A DNA stretch of 61,230 nucleotides from a virus. The notes beneath the pieces were generated by a model. That model was given only the letters and a program-made list of their open reading frames with translations, did no database searches and was not told the origin of the DNA. This document shows positions 1 through 7,088 of the stretch, in pieces. The stretch covers positions 1 to 61,230 of the IMG/VR virus record IMGVR_UViG_3300028025_002039. One strand, given 5' to 3'. The stretch's first letter is position 1, and every line of letters begins with the position of its first letter. The position numbers and the translations under genes are program-made.

Positions 1-657
1 GGATTGGTAACAATCTCAGAAGAAGAAGCAGCAACTAGCCCAGTTACTGGTGCAAGTATGCAGAACATAGGTTTTGTTGAGAAGTCAGATACTGACAAGA
101 TTGACATGATAAAGTTCTTAGTAGATAGTGCTAAAGGCATTAATACTTCTAAGACTATTAAAAAGGAGAATGATAACATGACTGAAAACGAAAACGTTGA
201 ATCAGTAGATGTCGCTCCAGAGGCAGAAGTTGTTGACGCTCCTGCTACAGAAGAAGTTGTTGAAGAGGCTCCAGTAGCCGAGCCAGCACATGTAGAAGAA
301 GTTGTAGAAGAAGAATCAGGTTCAGAGGAAGTAATTGCTAAGGCAGTTGCAGAACTAGGTTCGACAGTTACCACAGCCTTTAGCGACATTGCAGCAATTG
401 TCAAGTCACTAGCAGATGCAAATGCATCACTAGTTAATGAAGTTGCTGAACTAAAGAAGTCTCTCGGATTTGTTACCTCAAAGGTTACAGATGCAGAGTC
501 AGACTTTAACAATCTTGGAAAGCGTATTGACGCAGTAGAAGCAGACACCGCTTTCCGTAAGTCTGGTGACCTCGGTGAGGTCATTCAGGAACCAGTACTG
601 GTGGAAAAATCAGTATGGGGCGGAAGTTTCCTCACAACATCCGATTTACTAAAATAA
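1..657 (+). CDS. Head assembly protein, C-terminal part (protease/scaffold region), partial
   Basis: The frame is open to the left edge, so only the C-terminal ~218 residues are visible. The first ~50 residues are a polar linker. The rest is very acidic and rich in Glu, Val, Ala and Pro, followed by a probable coiled coil (about residues 110-185) and a short C-terminal tail. It lies directly before the major capsid gene, where siphophages keep the head maturation protease and scaffold, often as one frame. The visible part has no protease motif, so a protease upstream is inferred from position only. An internal start at 178 with its own ribosome binding site is described separately. Confidence 0.55.
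   Translation, partial: GLVTISEEEAATSPVTGASMQNIGFVEKSDTDKIDMIKFLVDSAKGINTSKTIKKENDNMTENENVESVDVAPEAEVVDAPATEEVVEEAPVAEPAHVEEVVEEESGSEEVIAKAVAELGSTVTTAFSDIAAIVKSLADANASLVNEVAELKKSLGFVTSKVTDAESDFNNLGKRIDAVEADTAFRKSGDLGEVIQEPVLVEKSVWGGSFLTTSDLLK
178..657 (+). CDS. Probable scaffolding protein from a nested in-frame start
   Basis: An in-frame ATG at 178 follows AAGGAG with about 9 nt spacing, inside the longer frame that enters from the left edge. Starting there gives a 159-residue acidic, coiled-coil protein: an N-terminal Glu/Val/Ala/Pro-rich stretch, then heptad-like helices. This is the usual make-up of a capsid scaffold. In lambda and other phages the scaffold is made from an internal start within the protease gene. 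The start signal is visible in the sequence; the scaffold role is inferred from composition and from lying 24 bp before the capsid gene. Confidence 0.5.
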   Translation: MTENENVESVDVAPEAEVVDAPATEEVVEEAPVAEPAHVEEVVEEESGSEEVIAKAVAELGSTVTTAFSDIAAIVKSLADANASLVNEVAELKKSLGFVTSKVTDAESDFNNLGKRIDAVEADTAFRKSGDLGEVIQEPVLVEKSVWGGSFLTTSDLLK

Positions 658-681
658 ATTCACTAGGAGGTGAAAAATAAA

Positions 682-1845
682 ATGTCAGAAGAAATTATCA
701 AAAATATGCCTTCAGGTGCGTCTCCAGTTTCTGGATACCCTAACGCTGAAGGTGCTTTCGGTACAGCAGATAGCGTTTCGTCAGGTACAGGTGCTTTTTC
801 CGAGCACGGTACTTTTCTGGGCAACAGCCCAACCGCTAACTTTGGTGTAACCACTGGTGCTAATGGTGTAAACCCATCAGCCACTGCAAGTCCAACATAC
901 CCAGGTACTGGTATCCTACGCCCTGAACAGGCACGTCGTTTCATCGACTATGTTTGGGACGCAACTACCCTTGCTCAGGACGGACGCAGAGTGACTATGA
1001 GAGCAAACACAATGGAACTTGAGAAGATTAACGTGGGAGACCGTGTTATTCGTGCTGCAAGCCAGGGTGTTTCAACATACACTAACACTGGTGCCACCTT
1101 CTCTAAGGTAGAACTAACAACCAAGAAGATTCGTCTAGACTGGGAAGTTTCTGCAGAGTCACTTGAAGACAACATCGAAGGTGCTGCTCTTGAGGACCAC
1201 CTAGTTCGTCTTATGACTAATGCTTTCGGTAACGACATCGAAGACCTAGCCATTAACGGTGACGGTTCGACAGGTTCGTTCCTAAGCATTATGAACGGAT
1301 TCATTAACTTGGAGAAGACCAACCCAAACGTTGGTTCTGGTTCAAACCTTGGAAGTGCACACGAAGTAATTAACACAACTCTAGTTGGGTCAAATGCTGC
1401 GTTCACAGACTGGACTACTGAAAGACTGCAAGCACTTATCTTGGCTATGCCTCGCAGATACCGTGCCATCACAAATGGACTAAAGTTCTATGCTGGTACA
1501 GACACATTTGCTAACATCGTTAAGAATAACGCTACTGTCTACTCAACCATTGGTTCGACCGAAAACACTCGTAACGAGTTCATCGGTGGTGCAAACCAGA
1601 CCTTTGGTGGAGCACGTCAGACTCGTGTTCTAGGTGTACCTGTTCTTGAAGTTCCTTACTACCCTGCAGGATTCGTTGACCTAACGTTCCCACAGAACCG
1701 TATTTGGGGCTTCCAGAGAGATATCACTGTGAACCGTTTCTATGTACCAAAGAAGGACACTGTAGAATATACAGTATTCGTTCGCTTTGGAATTGCATGG
1801 GAAGAACTGGATGCAGTTGCATTCGCAGACGCAGCAGCAGAGTAA
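682..1845 (+). CDS. Major capsid protein (HK97-fold type)
   Basis: This 387-residue protein builds the icosahedral head. The N-terminal ~80 residues are Gly/Ser/Ala/Pro-rich. The rest has the composition and length of HK97-like capsid proteins and ends in a beta-rich stretch with an Asp/Ala tail. The ATG at 682 is preferred over a GTG at 670 because AGGAGGT (665-671) sits about 10 nt before it and would overlap the GTG. It follows the scaffold-like gene and is closed by a strong hairpin terminator, which suggests a high-expression unit. The call rests on gene order and protein character. Confidence 0.8.
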   Translation: MSEEIIKNMPSGASPVSGYPNAEGAFGTADSVSSGTGAFSEHGTFLGNSPTANFGVTTGANGVNPSATASPTYPGTGILRPEQARRFIDYVWDATTLAQDGRRVTMRANTMELEKINVGDRVIRAASQGVSTYTNTGATFSKVELTTKKIRLDWEVSAESLEDNIEGAALEDHLVRLMTNAFGNDIEDLAINGDGSTGSFLSIMNGFINLEKTNPNVGSGSNLGSAHEVINTTLVGSNAAFTDWTTERLQALILAMPRRYRAITNGLKFYAGTDTFANIVKNNATVYSTIGSTENTRNEFIGGANQTFGGARQTRVLGVPVLEVPYYPAGFVDLTFPQNRIWGFQRDITVNRFYVPKKDTVEYTVFVRFGIAWEELDAVAFADAAAE

Positions 1846-1869
1846 TCTGTCAAACGTCACCCTTTGATT

Positions 1870-1900
1870 GGGGGTAGGGATTAATTTCTCTACCCCCTTT
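1870..1900 (+). terminator. Rho-independent terminator after the capsid gene
   Basis: The arms GGGGGTAG (1870-1877) and CTACCCCC (1890-1897) pair perfectly over 8 bp around a 12-nt loop, followed by TTT and an AT-rich run. It separates the capsid gene from the connector genes. Confidence 0.8.
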
Positions 1901-1911
1901 CTATATTTATC

Positions 1912-1920
1912 TGGTATAAT
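1912..1920 (+). promoter_or_regulatory. Extended -10 promoter for the connector genes
   Basis: TGGTATAAT directly follows the capsid terminator and precedes the AAGGAGG ribosome binding site of the gene at 1947. No convincing -35 box is visible at 17 nt, where the terminator arm lies. Confidence 0.55.
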
Positions 1921-1946
1921 TAAAACAAATCTAAGGAGGTTTTATC

Positions 1947-2330
1947 ATGGCTGAAGAAAAAAAGACACCTACCCCAAAGCCTGTTGTTGCAGAAGCAGTT
2001 GTAGAAGCACCAGCAGAAGTTGTTGTGGAGGATGTAATCGTAGCACCAGAATCCAAGAAAGACGTACCTACATTGGGATTCAATGAGGACGGCGTAATGG
2101 GTTCAACAACTACCGCTGCTGGAAAAGCAAAGGTAGAGAAGGCAGTAGCAGCAGAGGCTCCAGTAACCACAAAGGTTGCTCTATTCTCAACTCGCAACGT
2201 ATATGCAGATGGTTTTGGAAAGATTAATGTTGGTTACAACATTGTTCCAAAGAAGCATGTAGACTTCTGGACAGCACAAAGAGGCATTCGCCTTGCAACT
2301 CCAGAAGAAGTAGCGGAGGCATTTGCCTAA
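1947..2330 (+). CDS. Capsid-adjacent protein of unknown function
   Basis: This 127-residue protein starts 9 nt after AAGGAGG. Its first ~75 residues are Pro/Val/Ala/Glu-rich and probably disordered. The C-terminal ~50 residues look like a small folded alpha/beta domain containing VGYNIVPKKHVDFW. It lies between the capsid gene and the head-tail adaptor and its TAA stop abuts the next ATG. Similar slots in siphophages hold minor head or decoration proteins, but I recognise no specific family. Confidence 0.6.
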   Translation: MAEEKKTPTPKPVVAEAVVEAPAEVVVEDVIVAPESKKDVPTLGFNEDGVMGSTTTAAGKAKVEKAVAAEAPVTTKVALFSTRNVYADGFGKINVGYNIVPKKHVDFWTAQRGIRLATPEEVAEAFA

Positions 2331-3467
2331 ATGGAGGTTTTGAGAGTTCCGCCTTATCCTATTACGGTTAAATTTGACGTGCCTAGTGCAAACACAGCAT
2401 ACTCAATTTATGTAGAGGATTTGGTGGACCACTCATTCGAAACATCCACACTAACCTCAGACTCAGGAAAACAAATTTCTTATGTTTTGCCAAGGTCAAA
2501 GGTACAGTTTGACCGTGACTTTCTGTTTAAAGCAACAGACTCAAGCGGTGAAGTTGTAGTAGAAGATAACCTAAGCGTTTACAGACCATATGTAAACCCA
2601 AACACTCTTGCTACAACTGCTGCAGATATTGCGGAATACAAGAAATGGGAAATCATTGCTAGGTCTATGATGGACCAATATCTAAACAATTCAGATTTCT
2701 ACAATCACAAACTAGTTATTGTAAAAGAAGGTCAGGGAGGAGATTACTTCCCAATCTGGCATCCAGTAAACAGAGTTCTAAAAGTATACGAAAACAATGT
2801 TCTTACCTATAACGGAGAAGACGTTGCCATCACTCTAAACACACAGACTCCAACAATCTCTTCTGGAACAGTAACCCTGACAACAGCATCTGCACACGGC
2901 TTTGAGGTTGGGGATGTAGTCACAATTGCAACGGTAGTTCCAACTGGATATCGTGGCACATTCTCAGTAACAGCAGTACCAACCACAACATCATTTAGTT
3001 TTTCAAACTCAACCACAGGTAACGTAACTACAGCAGGAACTGTTACAAGAATTTGGGAATATGAATACAAGACTTTGCTAGATGGCTCTGCTATTGCAAG
3101 AGTAGAAGCAAATGGGACATACAATAGAAGCCAGTCTACCCCACTAAGGCTTCCACCGTCCTCTGGTGACCTTGGCGGATACCCTGGTGGTGCTCTCGTA
3201 GCATTCCCAGAAGGACACGATTTTACGTTTATTCTTGACGCTGGCTACAAAACCATTCCACCAGATGTTGAGAAGGCTGCCCAGATTTTGGTAGAAGAGT
3301 TAAAGTGCGGAAACAATGACTACTACAAGAGATTTGTTACACAGTATAGCACGGAACAATTTGACATTAAGTTTGCCCCACAATTTTTGGAGGGAACTGG
3401 CAACATGCTCGTTGATAAAATTCTTAACAACTACAAGGGCAATACGTTCAAGCCAGCAATACTATAA
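2331..3467 (+). CDS. Head-tail adaptor (connector) with an inserted beta module
   Basis: This 378-residue protein occupies the adaptor position after the capsid. Its N-terminal ~85 residues look like a beta-sandwich. An adaptor-like alpha-helical part follows. Residues ~165-240 form a Thr/Val/Ser-rich beta module containing HGFEVGDVVTI, typical of small beta-barrel modules inserted into phage structural proteins. The C-terminal helix resembles head-tail connectors (RSMMDQYL, VEKAAQILVEELK). It starts at the first base after the previous stop and overlaps the next gene by one base, so the connector genes are translationally coupled. Confidence 0.6.
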   Translation: MEVLRVPPYPITVKFDVPSANTAYSIYVEDLVDHSFETSTLTSDSGKQISYVLPRSKVQFDRDFLFKATDSSGEVVVEDNLSVYRPYVNPNTLATTAADIAEYKKWEIIARSMMDQYLNNSDFYNHKLVIVKEGQGGDYFPIWHPVNRVLKVYENNVLTYNGEDVAITLNTQTPTISSGTVTLTTASAHGFEVGDVVTIATVVPTGYRGTFSVTAVPTTTSFSFSNSTTGNVTTAGTVTRIWEYEYKTLLDGSAIARVEANGTYNRSQSTPLRLPPSSGDLGGYPGGALVAFPEGHDFTFILDAGYKTIPPDVEKAAQILVEELKCGNNDYYKRFVTQYSTEQFDIKFAPQFLEGTGNMLVDKILNNYKGNTFKPAIL

Positions 3468-3913
3468 TGATATGCGAAACTACAGACTTCACCTACCCAC
3501 TACTTGCTGATATCTACTATCCAATTGTAGACGTTGGGGCATACGGTAATGTTAAGAAGCAATGGGTTTTAGATAAAACGGTTGCTTGCTTTTTCAATGT
3601 TGCTGGAAGCAAGTTCAAACAAGAAGTAGGGACCGAAGCAAATATTAACATCAGTAACTCTATCATTGGCAGAGTAAAAAACAATCCAACAATATCCAGC
3701 ACTGAGTCTTTGCACTCTATTACAAACATTGTAATTACTAATATTCGTGGAAATGATGGGAACACTATTTATAACGAAAGTGCAGGACCTCGTTCGGGAA
3801 ACTCCACTCTATTTGAGATAGCAACACTAAACCCTATCGTTGGTCCATTTGGAAAAGTAGAATACTACAAGGTTGTTCTTAGACGTTCAGAGAATCAGGC
3901 GGTAGACCTTTGA
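3467..3913 (+). CDS. Probable head closure (stopper) protein
   Basis: This 148-residue, mostly beta protein starts at an ATG overlapping the previous stop by one base and ends in a TTGA overlap with the next gene. Its position, second after the adaptor, and its size match head-tail stoppers, which seal the connector after packaging. No diagnostic motif is visible, so the name rests on synteny. Confidence 0.5.
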   Translation: MICETTDFTYPLLADIYYPIVDVGAYGNVKKQWVLDKTVACFFNVAGSKFKQEVGTEANINISNSIIGRVKNNPTISSTESLHSITNIVITNIRGNDGNTIYNESAGPRSGNSTLFEIATLNPIVGPFGKVEYYKVVLRRSENQAVDL

Positions 3914-4587
3914 AAGTAACCTTTGACGCAAAGCAACTGATAAACAGTTTAAACAATGTAACTGAATACTCATTGGGTTTTTTGGATGGGGCTAAAGCAG
4001 GAAAGAAAGAACTGCTAGATAATTTAGGTCAGTCCATTATTGAATCACTAAAAAACTTTATAGACTCAAATGCTAGAGTAAGTCCAGAAACATTGCATCA
4101 CGTTTATGAATGGTATCAGACTGGTTCGCCAGAAGCAAGACTGTTTGATATTAACTATATTATTAAAGATAATGTTGGTCTTTCGTTTAACTATACCTTT
4201 TCTCAATCTACATCATATTCAAAAGGTTCAAGCAAGGCTTTTTATGACAAGGCAAACATTATGGAAAACGGTATCCCAGTAACAATTAAGCCACAGCCAG
4301 GAGGAGTTCTTTCATTTGAAAAAGATGGAGAGCAAGTCTTCACAAGAAAGCCAATCGTTGTAGAGAATCCAGGAGGTCAGGATGTTCAGGGAGGATTTGA
4401 AAGAACGTTAAAGATGTTTTTTGATAACTACTTTACTCAATCATTCATAGTTTCAAGCGGTATCCTGGGACACCTTAATGATGCCAAAGACTTTAAGGAT
4501 AACTTCTATGCAGGTTCAAAGCAAGGAAAGCCACTAGGCTTTAGAGTTGGCTACAAATGGATAACGAAAGGTGGTAGAATAGAGTAA
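3910..4587 (+). CDS. Tail completion / neck protein (HK97 gp10-like position)
   Basis: This 225-residue protein starts with TTG in a TTGA overlap. The N-terminal helical segment (FDAKQLINSLNN, then LLDNLGQSIIESLKNF) followed by a beta-rich half is the usual pattern of gp10-like tail completion proteins. Residues ~70-75 (YEWYQTGSPEARLFD) and the C-terminal GYKWITKGGRIE suit a structural neck component. Its stop overlaps the tail terminator start. Assignment is by gene order and fold-like pattern. Confidence 0.5.
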   Translation: MKVTFDAKQLINSLNNVTEYSLGFLDGAKAGKKELLDNLGQSIIESLKNFIDSNARVSPETLHHVYEWYQTGSPEARLFDINYIIKDNVGLSFNYTFSQSTSYSKGSSKAFYDKANIMENGIPVTIKPQPGGVLSFEKDGEQVFTRKPIVVENPGGQDVQGGFERTLKMFFDNYFTQSFIVSSGILGHLNDAKDFKDNFYAGSKQGKPLGFRVGYKWITKGGRIE

Positions 4588-5111
4588 TGAGTAAAACATC
4601 TATTCTTAATACACCTGTTCTATGGATTAACGCATACCTACAGGAAAAACTAGAGGGGCTTGGTTTTGAGACCGTTCCCTTCTTTCCTACTACCCCATCT
4701 ACAATTAATGACGTAACCGAATACTTTCCTACAGGCGGAGTCATGTGTACCTACGATAGGCTTATGCGTATGCGTAGAAACGCATTTCCACACATTAAGT
4801 GCGAGGAACTACTTTACTACTTTTATGCCACAGCCGAGAACTCAATTATCAACATGATTAAAATCACTGAAAAGGTAAACAGACTTCTTGATGGGGAAGA
4901 TGAAAGTGCTCAGGACATCAACAACTGGTGTGCAAACAAAGGCTCTTTGACAGTTGAAGGAGAGTCTATTGAGCCTAACTTTAGATTCCACAATTTCAAG
5001 GTATTTCAACTCCAGGAAACTAGGGACATTATTAACTTTGCCAGTGCCAGAACCTATGGCGGTAACAAGATTATCGTCTATTACGACTATACGATGGTCG
5101 AACTGGAGTAA
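4587..5111 (+). CDS. Tail terminator protein
   Basis: This 174-residue protein sits immediately before the tail tube gene, the normal place of the protein that caps the tail and joins it to the head. It is an alpha/beta protein with a central helix (NMIKITEKVNRLLDG) and a C-terminal strand pair ending YYDYTMVELE. TAATG overlap couples it to the previous gene. The role is inferred from position and size. Confidence 0.55.
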   Translation: MSKTSILNTPVLWINAYLQEKLEGLGFETVPFFPTTPSTINDVTEYFPTGGVMCTYDRLMRMRRNAFPHIKCEELLYYFYATAENSIINMIKITEKVNRLLDGEDESAQDINNWCANKGSLTVEGESIEPNFRFHNFKVFQLQETRDIINFASARTYGGNKIIVYYDYTMVELE

Positions 5112-5123
5112 TTTCCAAAAGCA

Positions 5124-5132
5124 TGGTATACT
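5124..5132 (+). promoter_or_regulatory. Extended -10 promoter for the major tail protein
   Basis: TGGTATACT lies 56 nt before the tail tube start in the only sizeable gap of the connector region. No clear -35 box is seen. Confidence 0.5.
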
Positions 5133-5187
5133 AATACAGAGGAAACACCGTTCACAAAATTCATAATGAAAGATGGTGAAATAAAAT

Positions 5188-5928
5188 ATGGCTTATACAA
5201 GAGGCTCAAATGCTAACATTATCGTTGGTGCTGCTGCTCTTTTCGTAACAAAGGATTCGGCTGCTCTAACATCGACAACCGTTCCTAACTTCATTGATGG
5301 AGAATCTTACAAGGAGACACTAGCCCTTCGTGAAACGACTAACTTCCGTAACGTTGGTTACACCAACAACGGTCTAGAAATCGCTTTTGCTCCAGACTTT
5401 GGTGAGGTTATGGTAGACCAACTACTAGACACCGCTAAAATCTTCAAGCAGGGAATGAAGGTTACTCTAAAGACTACTCTTGCTGAAGCGACCTTGGAGA
5501 ACCTTCTCCTTGCAATCGCTGGCAAGACTTCAGACTTTGGCGTACTGAACTATGGTACATCGACAGAAGTTACACGACTTCTAACACTCGGTGCTCCACA
5601 GACAGGAACTGTTGCAGCATCTGCTGTTCTAACATCAGGTGGTACAGACGTTAACACATTCCTAAATATTACTTCTGGTGACTTGGGTGACTACCCAATC
5701 GAACGTGGTATTATTGCTGTTGGTCCAGGTCTAGGTAACCTTTCAGGTACTACCCCAGACTCAACCAGCAACCAGGCAGAGCGTGTTTACGTTGCATACC
5801 GTGCTGTGTCGATTGACTCAGTAACAGTATCCGCAAAGCGTGATGCAGCAACATCCTTCGAAGTATCGTTCCGTCTGCTTCCAGACAACAACGGTGCTTA
5901 CGGTAAGATTGTTGACCGCAGTTACTAA
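5188..5928 (+). CDS. Major tail (tube) protein
   Basis: This 246-residue protein forms the tail tube. It is a Thr/Ala/Gly-rich beta protein with a typical tube N-terminus (NANIIVGAAALFVTKDSAA) and C-terminus (TSFEVSFRLLPDN). It has its own promoter and is followed by a terminator, consistent with the high copy number of this protein. It lies between the tail terminator and the assembly chaperones. GGTGA (5175-5179) is the likely ribosome binding site. Confidence 0.75.
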   Translation: MAYTRGSNANIIVGAAALFVTKDSAALTSTTVPNFIDGESYKETLALRETTNFRNVGYTNNGLEIAFAPDFGEVMVDQLLDTAKIFKQGMKVTLKTTLAEATLENLLLAIAGKTSDFGVLNYGTSTEVTRLLTLGAPQTGTVAASAVLTSGGTDVNTFLNITSGDLGDYPIERGIIAVGPGLGNLSGTTPDSTSNQAERVYVAYRAVSIDSVTVSAKRDAATSFEVSFRLLPDNNGAYGKIVDRSY

Positions 5929-5944
5929 AATTTAATAGTGTGAG

Positions 5945-5980
5945 ACTGCCCTGGGTTTACGCCTGGGGCAGTTTCTTTTT
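5945..5980 (+). terminator. Rho-independent terminator after the major tail protein
   Basis: ACTGCCC (5945-5951) pairs with GGGCAGT (5966-5972), followed by a T-rich run through 5981. Confidence 0.75.
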
Positions 5981-5989
5981 TGGTATACT
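5981..5989 (+). promoter_or_regulatory. Extended -10 promoter, predicted leaderless start for the long chaperone
   Basis: TGGTATACT ends 6 nt before the ATG at 5996. Transcription would begin at or next to the start codon. There is no room for a ribosome binding site. Confidence 0.6.
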
Positions 5990-5995
5990 TATATA

Positions 5996-6700
5996 ATGCC
6001 TACACAAATATACGAAATTTCAGAAGTTGAACTTATCGACGGAACAATCATAGAAATATCACCACTAAAAATTAAGTATCTCAAGCAATTCATGGAAAAG
6101 TTTGAGTCGGTAAAGCAAGCAAAAAACGACGAAGAATCAATCTCAACACTAGTAGAGTGCATAAGAATAGCAATGAAGCAATACCTACCTTCAATTAAGA
6201 CAATAGAAGATGTTGAGGATAACGTTGACCTACCAACAATATATAAGATTATTGAATTGTGTGCAGGTATCAGAATTAACCAGTCTGAAGAAACAGAGAA
6301 AAAGCCAATATCCCCACAGCCACCATCCGAAAACACTTGGGAAAAGTTAGACTTGGCAAAACTAGAATCTGAGTTGTTTGTTTTGGGGTCTTGGAAAAAC
6401 TTTGACGACCTAGAGTCAAATATATCAATGCCAGAACTAATGGCTATCCTTGAATCAACTAGGGAATTGGATTACAGTGAAAAGAAGTTTATGGCTGCAA
6501 TGCAGGGTGTAGACCTAGACGAACAAACTGGAAAGAAAGAGGAAGACCCTTGGGAAGCCATGAAAGCCAGGGTTGCATCCCAAGTTTCTGGTATTGGTAA
6601 TGGAGACCCTAACGACATTACATCTCTACAAGGACAGAAAGCACAGCAGTACGGATTCGGTATCGGCATGGGTCTTGACTACGAAGTTGTTTCAAAATAA
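5996..6700 (+). CDS. Tail assembly chaperone, long form (G+T-like)
   Basis: This 234-residue protein has two parts. Residues 1-97 are homologous by eye to the whole of the next gene (shared VELxDGT, PLKI, FMxKFE, LxECxxIAxKQY and DLPTxYKI). Residues ~98-234 are an acidic extension containing PELMAILESTRE and a Gly-rich end. In most siphophages the short and long tail chaperones come from one gene by -1 frameshifting. Here the long form is a separate gene. It has no ribosome binding site and probably a leaderless mRNA. Chaperones bind the tape measure during tail assembly; the tape measure gene lies just downstream. Confidence 0.7.
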   Translation: MPTQIYEISEVELIDGTIIEISPLKIKYLKQFMEKFESVKQAKNDEESISTLVECIRIAMKQYLPSIKTIEDVEDNVDLPTIYKIIELCAGIRINQSEETEKKPISPQPPSENTWEKLDLAKLESELFVLGSWKNFDDLESNISMPELMAILESTRELDYSEKKFMAAMQGVDLDEQTGKKEEDPWEAMKARVASQVSGIGNGDPNDITSLQGQKAQQYGFGIGMGLDYEVVSK

Positions 6701-6710
6701 CATTCTTTAT

Positions 6711-6718
6711 GTTATAAT
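6711..6718 (+). promoter_or_regulatory. Extended -10 promoter for the short chaperone and tape measure
   Basis: TATAAT at 6713-6718 preceded by TG at 6710-6711. It gives a ~20-nt leader with a strong AAGGAGG ribosome binding site before the ATG at 6744. Confidence 0.55.
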
Positions 6719-6743
6719 TGACTAGAAACCATAAGGAGGATTC

Positions 6744-7070
6744 ATGTCTACAACTATTAACGAGACAAAAACTGTAGAACTACTAGACGGAACTAAGATT
6801 CCAGTTCGTCCACTAAAAATCTCTCTTCTTCGCCCTTTTATGACAAAGTTTGAGGGTATTGCAGAAGTAGCAGATAACAACGAGAAGTCTATGACTCTTC
6901 TCATGGAGTGTGTCCAGATTGCTCTAAAGCAGTACGCTCCAGACCTAGCAACAGACCTGAAGGCACTAGAAGAACTTCTAGACCTTCCGACCGTATACAA
7001 GATTGTCGAAGAGGCATCTGGTATCAAACTCAGCGAAGCCTCGCTAATGGGTGGTCTAATTAACGGCTAA
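6744..7070 (+). CDS. Tail assembly chaperone, short form (G-like)
   Basis: This 108-residue paralogue matches the N-terminal ~97 residues of the preceding gene and lacks its extension. It has an AAGGAGG ribosome binding site and its own promoter. Only 18 bp separate its stop from the tape measure start, so a frameshift extension like that of lambda GT has no room, and I see no X-XXY-YYZ slippery heptamer near its end. Two separate genes therefore seem to supply the short and long chaperones, at levels set by different promoters and start sites. Confidence 0.7.
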   Translation: MSTTINETKTVELLDGTKIPVRPLKISLLRPFMTKFEGIAEVADNNEKSMTLLMECVQIALKQYAPDLATDLKALEELLDLPTVYKIVEEASGIKLSEASLMGGLING

Positions 7071-7088
7071 TTATAGCGGTGTTGTTGA

